Source: Rhynchopus euleeides (taxonomy: Eukaryota; Euglenozoa; Diplonemea; Diplonemida; Diplonemidae). From it: 64,000 nucleotides of DNA. The stretch lies in NCBI GenBank assembly GCA_963210315.1, contig OY723288.1:62001-126000 (forward strand), in the 5' to 3' direction. Both the position numbers and the translations under genes were made by a program. Position 1 is the first letter of the stretch. Each line of letters begins with the position of its first letter. The notes under the pieces are model-generated. The model did no database searches. It was not told the DNA's origin and saw nothing but the letters and a program-made list of their open reading frames with translations. Positions 43,601 through 59,147 of this stretch are shown one piece after another.

Positions 43601-46600
43601 CCGGTCCAGCACCAGGGTGAAGTTCGTCTTCTCCGCCAGGGTGAAGTTCGTGAACTCCTGCGCTGTGGGGATGTTCGCCTGCAGCGACAGGTTCCCGGCC
43701 GCCGTCCCCATCCGTGCCCCGAGCTCGAACCCGATGTTCGCCACCGTCGTCAGTCCGATCGACGCACTCGCGTTCACCTCCAGCAGCGGCTCCACCTCAG
43801 CACCGAGCCTCAGCGCCGCCGTCGGCTGCGGCAGGTCCAGCTGCAGGTCCAGCCGGAACAGCAGCTCGTACTTCGACGCGTCCTGCTTCGATGGCCCGTA
43901 CGTGTAGGTCAGCGCCCCGTCCGGCAGCCCGACCGCCTCCGCCAACACCACCACCAGCTCCGGGATGGTCGAGAAGGCCGGCACCCGCGGCGCCTGCTTC
44001 AGATCCGCGTCCGTGAACCCGAGCAGCCGCGTCGCCGCCACCGCGTCCTCCGACTCGTTGTACGCCGCCTTCCCCGTCTTCTTCTGCGCCACCCGCACAC
44101 GCAGATCCGTCGCCTTGATCGACGCGTTCGTGCACAGCTGCAGCGCGTCCACCCCCTCCACCGCCACGCTCGCCTGCACCGACAGCGCCAGCCCCGCGGT
44201 GTACAACGCCTCGTTCATGTGCGCCGCAATCTGCGACACGTTCCCCGCCGCCAGCAGCACCGTCTCGTTCAGCGGCACCTCCGCCTCCAGCTCCTCGTTC
44301 AGCACCACGCTCAGCACCCTGCCCGTCGTGTTCCCGGCGAACCACAGGCTCTCGTTCGTCCCCTCCACGTTCCACCCCGGCAGGAGCACGTCCCCCTCCA
44401 CGCACAGCACCAGCGTGGGGCGGTCCGCCGCGTCCTGCACCTTCACCATCTTGGCCGTGAGCGCCGCCGTCATCGTCTCCGCGAAGTCCATCATGTCACC
44501 CACGTCCACGTCCGTGAAGGGGATGGGGAGGTCGAACACGGGGGACTCCCGGTACTCCTGCACCACGTTGATCAGCCCGCGCACCAGCCCCATGATCTGG
44601 ATCGGCGTCAGCCCGCGGAAGTCGTACAGCCGCGACATGTGCTTCGGCGTGATGGTCGGGGCCTTCCCGTCGAACAGGTCCGCGTCTGCCACACACAGCT
44701 GCGGCACCTCCCCCGCCCCGGCACCGCCCAGCGTGGCCAGGTCCTGCCCCCCGACAGACGCGGCGAAGGGGAGGCACGCGTTCAGCGACCCGGAGCGCGA
44801 GAAGGCGAAGCGGTCCTTCGACACGGACGACAGCGGGAGCGACGCCCCCCCAGCCAGAGACCCCCCGAACTCTGCCACGAGCGACCCCGTCCCGTTCGCC
44901 ACAGACGCGGACAGGATACCGATCGACGCCGTCGCAGACACCTCGGCCGCAATCTCCATCCCCACGGTGAAGTTGTCAAGGCGCACCAGGATGTCCTGCG
45001 CCGTCACCTTCGACAGCCCTGCCGACGTGTCCACCACCACCTCCAGCCCGAACCCGAAGTTCACGCGCACCGCCAGCAGCCCCGTCCCGCTGAACTCGAA
45101 CTCCTCGTCGTCGATCAGCTCGGCAAGCGGCGGGGTGACCCGCACCTCCAGGTCCCCGCTCACACGGAAGCCCAGCCGGAACTCCTTCCCGACCATCCCC
45201 CCCTTCACGAAGGAGGCGGGCACCCCGTCCGCCGTGGTGAAGGCACCCTGCGTCCGGTTCGCCATCGCCGCCCGGAAGTGCTCGATCGTGGGGCGCGCCT
45301 TCGGGCACAGCGTGGACCCGTCCAGGCAGCCCGCGTACGCCGGATCGGCCAGCACCTCATCCAGCACGGTGTCCAGATCAGGAAGTCGCCCCAGTCCGGC
45401 CCCGCCCCGCCCGTCTTCAGCAGGTCGTTCAGCGTCCGGTTCATCAGCGGCAGCGTCGTGCTCAGCGCCTCAAACCCGTTCACGTCGCGCCCCACGTCCG
45501 ACACCGCCACCAGTCCGTCCCGCAGCACCTGCATCAGATCCTGCGGGATCTCCGTGTCCACCGTGAACTTCGGGGCGGCCGAGTCGAACAGCGCCAGGTC
45601 CTCCACCCCCAGGTACAGCGCCGCCGGCAGCGGGCCGCCCGACAGCTGCACCTCCGACACGATGCTGCCCCCGAGGGCGATGGCATCCTTCAGCGGCGCC
45701 ACCGTCAGCGACACCCCCGCGTGCTGGTCCAGCAGCACCGCCGGGGTGGCCGCAGTCACGTTCCCGGCTGTGGCCGTGAAGACGATCTCCCCGTTCACAA
45801 TGGACTCAAAGTCGAACCCGGGCCCGAAGTCCATCGGCACCGCAAAGTCCGTCACGTTCGCCCCGATCTCGAAGGAGAACTGCGTGACACGCAGGAACAG
45901 CTTCGGCCGCCCGGTCCTGTCGATCAGCGGCTTGATGTCCATCCCCGCCTCCACCTGCAGCCCGACCTTCGCCGCAAACGACAGGTGCTGGTCCAGCCCC
46001 GCCAGCGACGTCACCAGCCCGCTCCCGATGGAGTCGATCGTCCCGATCACGCTGTCCTGCCCGATCATCCCGAACAGCCCCGTCAGCGCCTCCTGCAGCG
46101 AGTCCACAATCTCGGACGGCCGCACGCTCCCCGCATCGAACGCCAGCCCCAGCTGCGCCGTCAGCTCCCAACGGCCCCCGGCCGTCGACAGCCCGCCGCC
46201 GAAGCTCAGCCCCCCGATGGACAGCCCCGTCGACAGCCCGTCCAGCAGGCGCGCCTTCAGGTACCGCACAAGCCCCTGGATGGTGGGGCGCTTCCCGAAC
46301 AGCCCCGCCACCGTGTCCAGCGACAGTCCGCTGCTCCCGAGCCCCAGCACCGTCCCCACCTCGGGGAGGAAGTTGCGCCAGTCGAACACCGCCCCCGTCG
46401 CCAGGTCAAGCGGCAGCAGGTCCCCGACCGTCGTGCCCCCGAACTGCGCCAGCAGGGCCGGGAAGCGTGCCCCCAGCAGTTTGAACACCGCGAGGTTGAA
46501 GTCGACGTTTGCCCCCAGGGTGGGCACGCTCCCCGCCAGGTGGCCCCCCAGCACACCCAGGTTGAAGGACGGCAGCCCCGACAGCCCCAGCGCCGCCTGC

Positions 46601-49161
46601 AGCTGCGGCAGGTACGCCGCAGGGTCGAACCCGGACGGGTAACCGGTCGTCGTGTCCGTCGCGAAGCTCAGCCCCAGCAGCCGCACCAGTGCCCACGCGT
46701 TCTCCTTCGTCAGCGCGTACTTCGCATTCACAGCCAGGAACCACACCAGGTCCAGTTTCCCAAACCCCGCGTCTGCTGACGCCAGCGTCGGGGCGAGTCC
46801 GAACACCACCTGCACGTGCTTCAGGTAGTCCAGCACGCTGAAGGTGGTCCCGGACAGGCTGACGAGCCCCGGGCCCGTGAAGTTCACAAACACCGTCGGG
46901 TAGCGCAGCTTCAGCAGCCCCAGCACCTCGGTGTTAAACCCCACCGACACCACCAGCACCTCCGCCGGAGTTGTGTCCAGCCGCAGGTCCAGGCTCAGCT
47001 TGTTCGCCAGCTGCCGGAACTTCACCAGCAGGTCCAGGTACTCCGACAGCACCCCCGCGAAGGAGATCTGCCCCCCGAAGCTCTTCAGCAGGTTCCCGAC
47101 CGCAGGCACCCCCGGCAGCGACGCCGTCGGGAGGGAGATCCCCGAGATCCCGTCCATCACAGACGACAGCGACCCGAACAGCGACGTCAGCTCGCCCCCA
47201 TCTGCACCGCCGGACCCGCCCGGCAGCGACGGGACCAGGAAGCTCAGGTCCACGTCCAGCGAGAACTTCGGCAGCCCCCCGCCCAGCAGCGTCTCGTCGT
47301 GCAGCTCCACAATCGGCCCCAGAGTCCGGTCCCCGAGGAACTCCGACGTCAGCTCCACCGGGATCACGACGTCCAGCGTGGCGTACACCTCCAGCTGCAG
47401 CTGCTTCACGAAGGCCGCAACCGCGCTCGCCCCGCCCGACATCAGGTCCAGCACCGTGATCTCCACAGCCGCCGCCACGTCCGACGTCGTCACCGGGGTG
47501 TCGAACCCCACCTCCGCCGCCGCTGCCCCGAAGGCCGCGCGCACCCCGAGCGCCACCTGGAACGACCCGTCGTGCACCGCAAGGCTGCTCCCCAGCGGCA
47601 GCAGCGCCTCGAAGTTGATCGGGTCCACCGCCACATTCACCGCCGCAGAGAGGTCGTTCACACGCACGAATGCGTTCGACGCCAGCGCCGCCCCCGTCAG
47701 CTTCCCGGTGTTGATGAACTCAGTCCGCAGCCCGAGCGTCACGTCCAGCACCACCGCCCCGCCGAAGGCGACGTCCGCCGAGAAGTCCGGGACAGCCAGC
47801 GACTGCTCCGGCGCCGTCACCCCCAGCAGCCCGAACAGGTCCGACAGCGCCTGCATGTCCCCCAGCACGTTCGAGATGGACCCCCCGAACGACTCCCCCG
47901 CAAACTGCGTCCCCAGCTCCATCTGCAGCCGCAGCGCAACCTCCCCCTGCTCAGGGAACCACCCGCCCGTCACGTTGAACCCGTTGAACCCCACGCTCGC
48001 CGCCGCCTGCGGCACAGGCAGGTTCTCCCGCAGGTACTGCATCAGCCCCGCGAATGTCGGGTACTCCCCGACACCCGCCCCCACGAACAGCAGGAAGTAC
48101 TGCTCCGCCACGGGGGCAAGCCGCAGCGCGTCCGGCACCCCCTGCACCAGCTTCGACACGTTCACCTCCGGGAGCTCCAGCCCCGACAGCCCCAGCACCC
48201 CCAGGTCGATGTCGAGCTGCCCCAGCTGCCGCAGCAGCTCTACCACCGTCGACTGCAGCTGCGTGATGTCCATGTCCACCGTCACCACCGGCGCCACCGC
48301 GTCGAACACGTCTGCGTCCACCACCGTCAGCACCGGCGACGGCAGCTGCCCCACCGGCACCGCCGCCACATCCACGTCAACCGTGAGCGTCGCCGCGAGC
48401 GAACCCGACAGCGCCCCGAGCCGCACCTGCCCGGCCTTCGCCACGAAGTCCGTCAAGTTCGCCCCCGCCGGAAACTCCACTGGCACCACTACCTCCGACA
48501 GCGCGACGTGCCCGGACACTCCGACTGTCCCGACGTCCTTCCACACCACTGTCGTACCCACCGCCCCCTCCAGTGACACCACGGCTGCCAGCCCATTGAC
48601 GCGCACCACCACTCCGGCCCCCGTCACGTCCACCTCGATCGTCCCCGCGACGTTCACGCTCCCCGACAGCGCCACCGCCGCCTCCGTGAAGGACAGCCCC
48701 AGCGCCGCCACGTCCGCCGCCGGCAGCTTCGCCAGGTCCACCGTCTGTGCCACGCTCCCACTCGCGTTGACCCCGAGGCGCAGGTACAGCCCCAGACCCT
48801 CCAGCGCCACGTCGCACCCGATGCTCAGCCCCGAAGGAACCGCAGCCGCCAGCGCACCCAGCGCCTCGTCGTTCTGCTCGTCAAGCCGGTTCGCCAGCTC
48901 CGCCGTGTAGTTCAGCACCCGGTTCAGCGGGCCCTGCACGAACCCCAGATCCACGGTGTCCCCGAACAGCGCGAGGGGCTGCCCCGCCACCCGCGCCTTC
49001 GCCTGCCCCACCGCCGTCTCGACAGCCGTCAGCGCCTCCTTCACGCTGCGCTGATACCGCGCCGCGACAGACGTGCATGGCTCCGTGAAGGTCGCAGCCT
49101 CCCCGCCTCCTGCAAAGGTGGCAGCCACCAGCACGGCGCACACAAACGTGCCCCGCCCCAT
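28642..49161 (-). CDS. Giant secreted RTX/Calx-beta calcium-binding repeat protein (about 6,840 aa, two frame changes)
   Basis: One gene read through three overlapping frames: 49161 to about 45385, about 45385 to 39360, and about 39360 to 28642. It begins with a signal peptide. Residues 30-3260 are beta-rich, hydrophobic-alternating repeats with many N-glycosylation sites and a recurring FDxxAPxxTVD-like motif (near 48300, 45580 and 44660), then EF-hand-type loops. The last half has haemagglutinin-like repeats, three Calx-beta-like domains, and a very large hemolysin-type array of GGxGxDxLxGGxGxD units that bind Ca2+ in a beta-roll. A CUB-like module interrupts the array. The expected product is an extracellular or cell-surface Ca2+-dependent adhesin or matrix protein. 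The layout, including FDGFYLSDTD-like and DPNDDGKIRFSE motifs, recalls giant bacterial surface proteins, while the two kinase genes nearby are intron-rich, so transfer from bacteria is plausible. No toxin activation or secretion genes accompany it. Confidence 0.85.
29647..29706 (-). other. Asp/His-rich loop near the C-terminus of the giant protein
   Basis: A run of 20 residues is almost all Asp, His and Arg (core HHHDHDDDDDDD). It sits between two widely spaced RTX units and could bind divalent metal. It may also be a simple coding microsatellite built on GTC/ATC repeats. Confidence 0.7.
31467..31808 (-). other. CUB-like insert within the RTX array
   Basis: About 114 residues with four or more Cys replace the repeats here. 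The end of the segment, DVLVRFESDKKKEAAGFAFT followed by YTC, fits the last strands of a CUB domain. A CUB-type module between hemolysin-type repeats is unusual. The assignment is by pattern only. Confidence 0.5.
36480..37570 (-). other. Three Calx-beta-like domains in the giant protein
   Basis: Three consecutive units of about 115-125 residues carry the Calx-beta pattern: an SPASVSF strand, VTVTAVQD followed by an EG turn, and a closing VEILDDDAP or VRVVDKDQA. Approximate limits are 37560-37180, 37160-36800 and 36800-36490. Calx-beta domains bind Ca2+ and are common in adhesion proteins. Confidence 0.75.
39353..39378 (-). other. Frame change 2 in the giant gene
   Basis: The middle frame stops at 39353-39355, while the third frame continues as DVYLAGGNDKV. 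One extra G in the minus-strand GACCGGGTGA, an excess base in a short G-run, accounts for it. With frame change 1 the net shift is zero. Confidence 0.85.
39971..40006 (-). other. EF-hand-like loop 2 in the giant protein
   Basis: DPNDDGKIRFSE is a full consensus 12-residue EF-type loop (D1, N3, D5, G6, I8, E12). It follows a FDGFY/LSDTD-like segment, an arrangement I recall from giant bacterial repeat proteins. Confidence 0.75.
41201..41236 (-). other. EF-hand-like loop 1 in the giant protein
   Basis: The 12-residue loop EVDGDGFLTFRE has Asp at positions 3 and 5, Gly at 6 and Glu at 12, as in EF-hand or dockerin-type Ca2+ sites. Position 1 is Glu instead of Asp. Confidence 0.65.
45366..45420 (-). 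other. Frame change 1 in the giant gene
   Basis: The N-terminal frame turns to Arg/Pro/Trp-rich nonsense after the GGAGPDWGDF segment, while a second frame becomes coherent at the LDTVLDEVLADPAYAG segment. The shift is equivalent to one missing base and falls in or just after the G-rich run GGGCGGGGCGGGG on the minus strand. No plausible intron boundary is needed. A sequencing or assembly slip is the simplest explanation; a true frameshift mutation or programmed shift is possible. Confidence 0.85.
49087..49161 (-). other. Signal peptide of the giant protein
   Basis: The first 25 or so residues have a short basic start, a hydrophobic core (FVCAVLVAATFAGG) and small residues at the likely cleavage point GEA|A. 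This is the reason for choosing the ATG at 49161 over the upstream in-frame ATG at 49281, which would add 40 Arg/Pro-rich residues. Confidence 0.8.
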
Positions 49162-53535
<4,374 letters not shown>

Positions 53536-53748
53536 AGATAGATAGAGAGAACAACAAACGGGGGGGGGGGGGCAAAGAAAAGCAAAAAAAGGTCACGACG
53601 GCGCCTGGGATGCGACCCTTCTTTGTTTATGGTTTTTGCACCCCGCCTACGCCGCCGTTAAAGCAAAAAAAAAAAGACCCTCGCACAGGACAGTGGTCGC
53701 GCTAACTTCACTCCCTACTCCCGGCATTTTCGGCGATTTTTTGAGGTA

Positions 53749-54113
53749 CCTGGGACCCCCCGTGTTTAAGTCCCCCCCCTGGAGGCGATTTTCGGCCGGG
53801 GGGGACTTAAACACGGGGGGGGGCGGACCTAAACACAGGGGGGGCTTAAACACGGGGGTGGCACAGTGGAGACCAAGAAGACCTCTTCCTCTGCTGTCGT
53901 AGGGGGGTAATTCCGGTCCGGATGGACTTTTGGCACCCCACTTTTCGACTCTGACAGCACCTGGAGGGCCTAGGGGCCACCTGATGACCCTCCAGACCAG
54001 CCCACCCCCGTGTTTAGGTCCCCCTGTGTTTAAGTCCCCCCCCTGCCAGACCCCCAGGGGGGGACTTAAACACGGGGGTAAGGGGGGGGGACTTATACAC
54101 GGGGGGTCCCAGG
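53749..54113. mobile_element. Small TA-flanked element F, family of element C
   Basis: Terminal inverted repeats of 28 bp (53749-53776 and 54086-54113) start CCTGGGACCCCCCGTGTTTA and differ at one base. TA lies on both sides (53747-53748 and 54114-54115). The 365-bp element is packed with GTGTTTAAGTCCCC motifs in both orientations, the same motif as at the ends of element C. No coding capacity. Confidence 0.85.
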
Positions 54114-54417
54114 TACGTTTTTTATTTGCAAACAGGGATTTGTCCACAACTCGAAAAGTTTTGGTACCCCAATTCAGTATGAAAAAATTGCACCAAAAAA
54201 ATGAAAGTGACCCCATGGCGTTTCGCACGGATCTCAAATATTCAAAAGAAGGCAGAGACGGGGAGAGAAAAAAATGGGCCCCGCGGGGCGGGGGTGGGTG
54301 GGTGGGTGGCCTTGACGGCTGCTGCTCTTCACGCCCTGAGGTTCGCCGTTCCTCAAACTTCCACAATCATCGCTTTGCATGAAACTCTCAGCACCCCTTT
54401 TGCCTTCCCTACCGAGT

Positions 54418-54541
54418 GACTGCTTCCCGCGCAGCACTGGGCTCCGACCTGATGTCGGAGTGATCCACACCGAGTTCAGCTCGGAACAGATGTTCACTAC
54501 CGTGGCCTCCGCGGCTGGGGCACCGCCCCCCAGACCCCCCT
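54418..54541 (+). repeat. Dispersed hairpin repeat, copy 2 (long form)
   Basis: About 124 bp that match the reverse complement of 5662-5790, ending in the GGCTGGGG...CCCCCCAGACCCCCC hairpin region. The hairpin stem has a small change here (GGCACCGCC instead of GGCTCTGCC). Confidence 0.75.
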
Positions 54542-54705
54542 GTACCACTAGGCTGCAGCGTGTGCCTGTCTTGTAGCCAAGGTCCTTTGGGTTCACATCA
54601 GCGAATGGGACCCAGACCACTCTCAGTAGCCTCAGGAGGACGCATCCAACTCACACAGAATCTGTACGCCCGCAACTCCCACGCGCTCCTACTACGGCGC
54701 AAGGA

Positions 54706-54770
54706 ACAGATACTCACTACCGTGGCCTCCGGCGGCTGGGGGGCTCCGCCCCCCAGACCCCCCCTGTATA
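54706..54770 (+). repeat. Dispersed hairpin repeat, copy 3 (short form)
   Basis: It contains the ACTACCGTGGCCTCCGGCGG block followed by the CTGGGGGGCTCCGCCCCCCA hairpin and a CCCCCCTGTA end. It lies 165 bp after copy 2 in the same orientation. Confidence 0.75.
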
Positions 54771-57700
54771 GCGTGTGCACGAGGTTTCACATACAACATG
54801 CTTCGTGGGTCCCCACGTGGCATCAGTGTCTTGAACAGGCTACACCCTCGCCGTATCAGGGGTGGCACTCAAGCTGGCACATGTTTGCCTACTTGGTGGC
54901 GTTGTTGGCAGTTGAGCTGAGTGGGGAACTCCCGTCCCTGCTTTCCGAGCAGGTGCCTGACCCCTAGCCCGGGTTGTTACTGATCACATGCTGTAGAGAC
55001 AACCAGGACGGAAAATTTGAGTGTCTTCAAACAAGCCCATTTTTTCAAAATGACCCCCACTACGATCCGGGCGAGGCTCGGAAATGCAACGAAACGCGGT
55101 TTCCCCGCCCAAAAACGAGCCCCTTTTTCAGGTACGTTTTTTCGCTCCCGATTTCCAAATTTTGGGGAGATTTTTCCAATATTTAGCGCGACCACTGGCA
55201 CAGGAGGGTGGAAGGGGGGATCGAGGTGCGTGCTGGGGGGTGGTGCACTACGTAAAGGCAACGGAGATCAACGGCGAAACAAAAAAGGGCATGGGGTGCC
55301 GTAAATCCCGCAGCTTTGTACAGTCCCCCAGAAGACGCTACAAGGAAGGCGTGGGGCCAGGGCTAAGAAGGGGGCCCGTCACAACCTGTGGTGGGGGCGT
55401 GGGTGTCCTGCAAGGCAAGCAGGCAGTGTAGATAGGAGGGTCCCTCTTTCCCCCTGCTGCGTTCGTTGATGGATTTCGGAGTGGTTGTCGGCACTTGCCT
55501 CTAGCAGACCCGGTGTGTGTGTGTGGGGGGGGGGGGGGGGGCTGCTGATTAGGGTTGGTGGAACCTGCAAGGGTCTCTCTCGCACTTCAGATATAGCCTT
55601 CCCCGAGTTCGAGTGGTTTATGTCCGTGCTTCGAACACCCTCGTACCAAATCCTCATGATGAGCACTGTTCGTAGCCTTGTGGGGAACACAGTCCGCAGC
55701 CCTTGGATTGTTGGTATGGAATCATTCGTGGGATGGCGAAGGAATAATATGAGAAAAATAAACGAGGGCATTTTTGTTTTTGTTTCATTTTTGCTCGCAC
55801 GGAGAAACACACACGGAACCGAAAGTGCGGTGTGGGATTCTGGCGAAGGCACAAAGGCCGGTGTGTCGGCAATTGCCTGTCCGCTTCCCCTGTCGTTGCA
55901 TCCCCACCTGGCAGCAAGTTCCCTTGTTGGAAGTGATATAGAGTGCATGGGTGAATTTGTCGTTGTATTGAATTCGCATCGCATTGTACTGTGTCGGGGC
56001 AGGCCCAAACACGAGCCATAAAGCCGCCGTCACTACTCGGGGCGCGCACACTCTCTGCCTCTCTCTGGAACGAACATTTGACGGCGCCTGCCATCCACCA
56101 GCAGAATTGGCATAACCCGTTTATCTCAGAAGAAAAAACGGAACGTTTTAAAGCCCGGCCGCAAGCCACACTGGATTCTCCACACTGGGAGATGGTGTGC
56201 GCGCGCAAAGCACAGGGCTAACAGGGCAGTGCGTTGCACCAAACCCGCAAATAATACATGGGGGCAGGGGGGGTGGGTGGGTGGCTGGGGTCTGTGGGGA
56301 CAACAGCGCTTGTCCCGAACGGGTGGGGTATAACCCGACAGCAACACCAGAAAAGGAAATTCCTGAGTATCGGGCGGGCCTTGTTGTGGAATGGAAAAAT
56401 ACTTTCAACACACGTTGCCATCACCGTTATCCCGCCTCTCGACAGGCAGCTGGCAACCGTGGCTTGCTTGCTTGGTGGTCGGGACAGGGTCTGTGAGGGC
56501 GTAGGGGGGGGGGGGGGTGATGGCGGCGGCGCCAGCAAAGGAAACAGAAAAACAAGCGGCTGGCGGGCGGATGCCGCCCCTCCCCCCGCCACAAACACGA
56601 GCATGTTTCCTTTTTGTTGCCGCCAAACCAACCCGCAACACATCACTGTGGATGCCCGGTTGGTTTGAAACACATCGCCCCTCACCCCCCCCCTCCCTCC
56701 CATTTTTGAAATGCATGTATCGAACCTCTGGTTTTTTGCATTTTCGCAGTGGGGGGGAGGGGGGGGGCGGTTGATGAGAATTGTCTTGGAACCTCGGAAA
56801 AAAGAGAAGAAGAAGAAGAAGAAGAAAAATCCAGACAAACCACCCTCTGCAGCAAGGGAGGAGGCGGTGGTAGGGCTTCGCTCTGTGCCGAGGTGTGTCA
56901 AACTTGGGTCAGTTTGACGACCTACTTTGTGAGGAAGTTCGATTTTTCTCACTTTTCTGAATTCGTTGGAGCAAAGGCCCCTCACCACCCTCCAGACCCT
57001 CCCAGTTTGCTTCGTGAGATTAATACTCTCTGCACACAGCGATCGAGACAATATCCGTCGTGGTCATGACACACAGCGTCTCTCTTATGGGGAATAAAAA
57101 AAATCTCTGCAACACATCACTGGATTTTCACTTCGGAATTCAGGAAACACCTCAGAATGGAGGGAACGGAACTGGTTTATCTGTTTCTTTTTCTTTTAAA
57201 AAAAGCGGCGGGTTCGCTCAGCACATTCGCTTCGGAAAGACCAAAGGTGGGGGACGGGAGGGGGGGGGGGGGGACGGGCGGGTGTGTGTGTGCTGACAAC
57301 AGTCACCACCCCACCACACCCCCCCCCCACCACACCCGTATGCCCAATACTGCTGCACTATTTTTGGATGAATGCACAACACGCTTCACAAAGCCATGAA
57401 GGCCAGGTCAGGTGTTTTCAACCCAGGGCTCTCGCAGGAGGGGTGTTGTCTGTGAACGCGCGCCGGGGCACATCCTCGAAGAGATACACAGCCTCCTCAC
57501 CCTCCCCCGGACACGACGGACAGAGGGCTTTTGAGGAAGGCCTGCCTCTACCAGTGCCAGGAGGGTGAAAAGATTTGTTTGTTGAATCAGGGTGGTGGCG
57601 GTAGCGGGGGGGATTTGTTTTCGTTCGGGACAATCGCTTCGCGTGCTGTGATGCTTGACCCCACACGCGGTGGGGTGGGTGGGTGGGTGGGGTGAAAAGG

Positions 57701-58399
57701 TTTGTTGTCGGATCGCGAGAGAGAGAGGGGAGTGGGGGTAAGGGCATGGGGTATGGGTGGTGGGTACGCTTCCGCATGATCGTCGGCACAACGGCACGAA
57801 GTATATATATAGATGGCAGCAGTGGCCCGACGTCCTGCAGAACGGCACACCCAGCATCTTAGAGTGGGTTAGGTGCGGTGGTCTGACAAATCCCGCAACA
57901 CACGGCACTCCGCGGCCTTGGCAACAACTGCGGCAGCTAAAGTAAAGGATAAGGCATTGTGCGCCAACCAAACCCGGGGTGGACAAACCTCACGTGTCTT
58001 GCCTGATGAAGGTTTTGCTGGTGTGTGTCTGTTGGCACAGCCATGCATCATCAAGGCAATGCGCAGATTGCGTTTTGCCACCCAAAGCGCTTTGGCAGAA
58101 AAAAAATACAACCGTCTTGAAATGTTGAACGATTTTTTGGACCGCATTTTTTCCCACTGCGACAAAAGTTCTTGTCGTGGGAAAAAAAACTCGGGTGGGG
58201 TTATCGAGATGAATATGACTTGTGTGTATGGGGCGGGTCGGGGGCAGAATTCAAAACAAGAATGAAGTGTTGGCGAGATGGGGGCTACTTTTGTTGTGAT
58301 TTGGCATCGAAAACACGGAGGGGAGGGGACAGGTAGTGTGCCTATCGCCCGGCGAGGCGGGAGAGCAACGCGAGGGGGGGGGGGGCAGCAAGGCTGGCA

Positions 58400-58480
58400 G
58401 CAAATTTTTACTGCACTTTACTGCACTTTATTATACTGCATTTTACTGCATTTTATTGTATTTTATTTTCCGGATTTTTA
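58400..58480. repeat. T-rich tandem motif, left copy
   Basis: Degenerate repeats of TTTACTGCA and TTTATTGCA, 10-11 bp in period, ending in TTTTATTTTCC. A similar block in the same orientation is at 59148-59225. Confidence 0.7.
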
Positions 58481-59147
58481 GATAAAGTGCATGGTCCTGA
58501 GTGGTGCCTTGGGCTTCGCATACGTACAGCTGGGAGGACCACTATGGACAGGCCAAATGCTGGAGTCACACCCACTTTACAGAGGTGCAGCCACGTCTGC
58601 AAGTTTGCGGACAGCCGCAAACCCGCAGAAGATGGCAAAAAGTACCGCTCCTGCACGGAGGTTCTCCTGAAGGTCACAGGGACGCACCAAGGCTCCGGCA
58701 GAGAATGCAGGCCGGGATGGATGTGCCCTGCCTATGTTGGGTCGGTGGGTTAGCAGGACCTGATCGGTGCGGCCTCCGCCTGGCTTCAGTCCTGCTTTGA
58801 GTGCTTTCAGTCCGCTCTGATGTCCAGCCTCCCCGAACGGGATGGTGAAGAACCCGTACGCCAGATCAGCTCAGCTGTACAACGTCCGAGGAAGGTGGAC
58901 TGCCCACCGCACACCGCCGTGCTGGTCCGCCCTGCTGCGCCTGCGGTGCTGGGGTGCGCCTGCTGCCTGATTGGCCCCGGCGCTCGGAAGCAGCATCAAG
59001 CATGCCGAACAGCAGCAGGGCGGGCCTGGCGGGGGTACTGCCTTGGTGGCCTTGTGTTGGCCAGAGTGGGCGGATCAGGGTCCCCTGGCACGGCAGGTCA
59101 GCGTCCTGCCCACCGTCACGCCGAGCCACCCCTACAACACGCTCTCC

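Noticed and set aside
28820..49100. Several plus-strand and alternative-frame open frames up to 1,124 codons opposite the giant gene
   Set aside because: They are Arg/His/Pro/Val-rich shadows caused by high GC at third positions; the minus-strand reading has clear repeats and domains.
57869..58265. Overlapping frames of about 100-130 codons on both strands
   Set aside because: The composition is slightly more protein-like than the surroundings, but no family is recognisable and neither frame has support from the other features.
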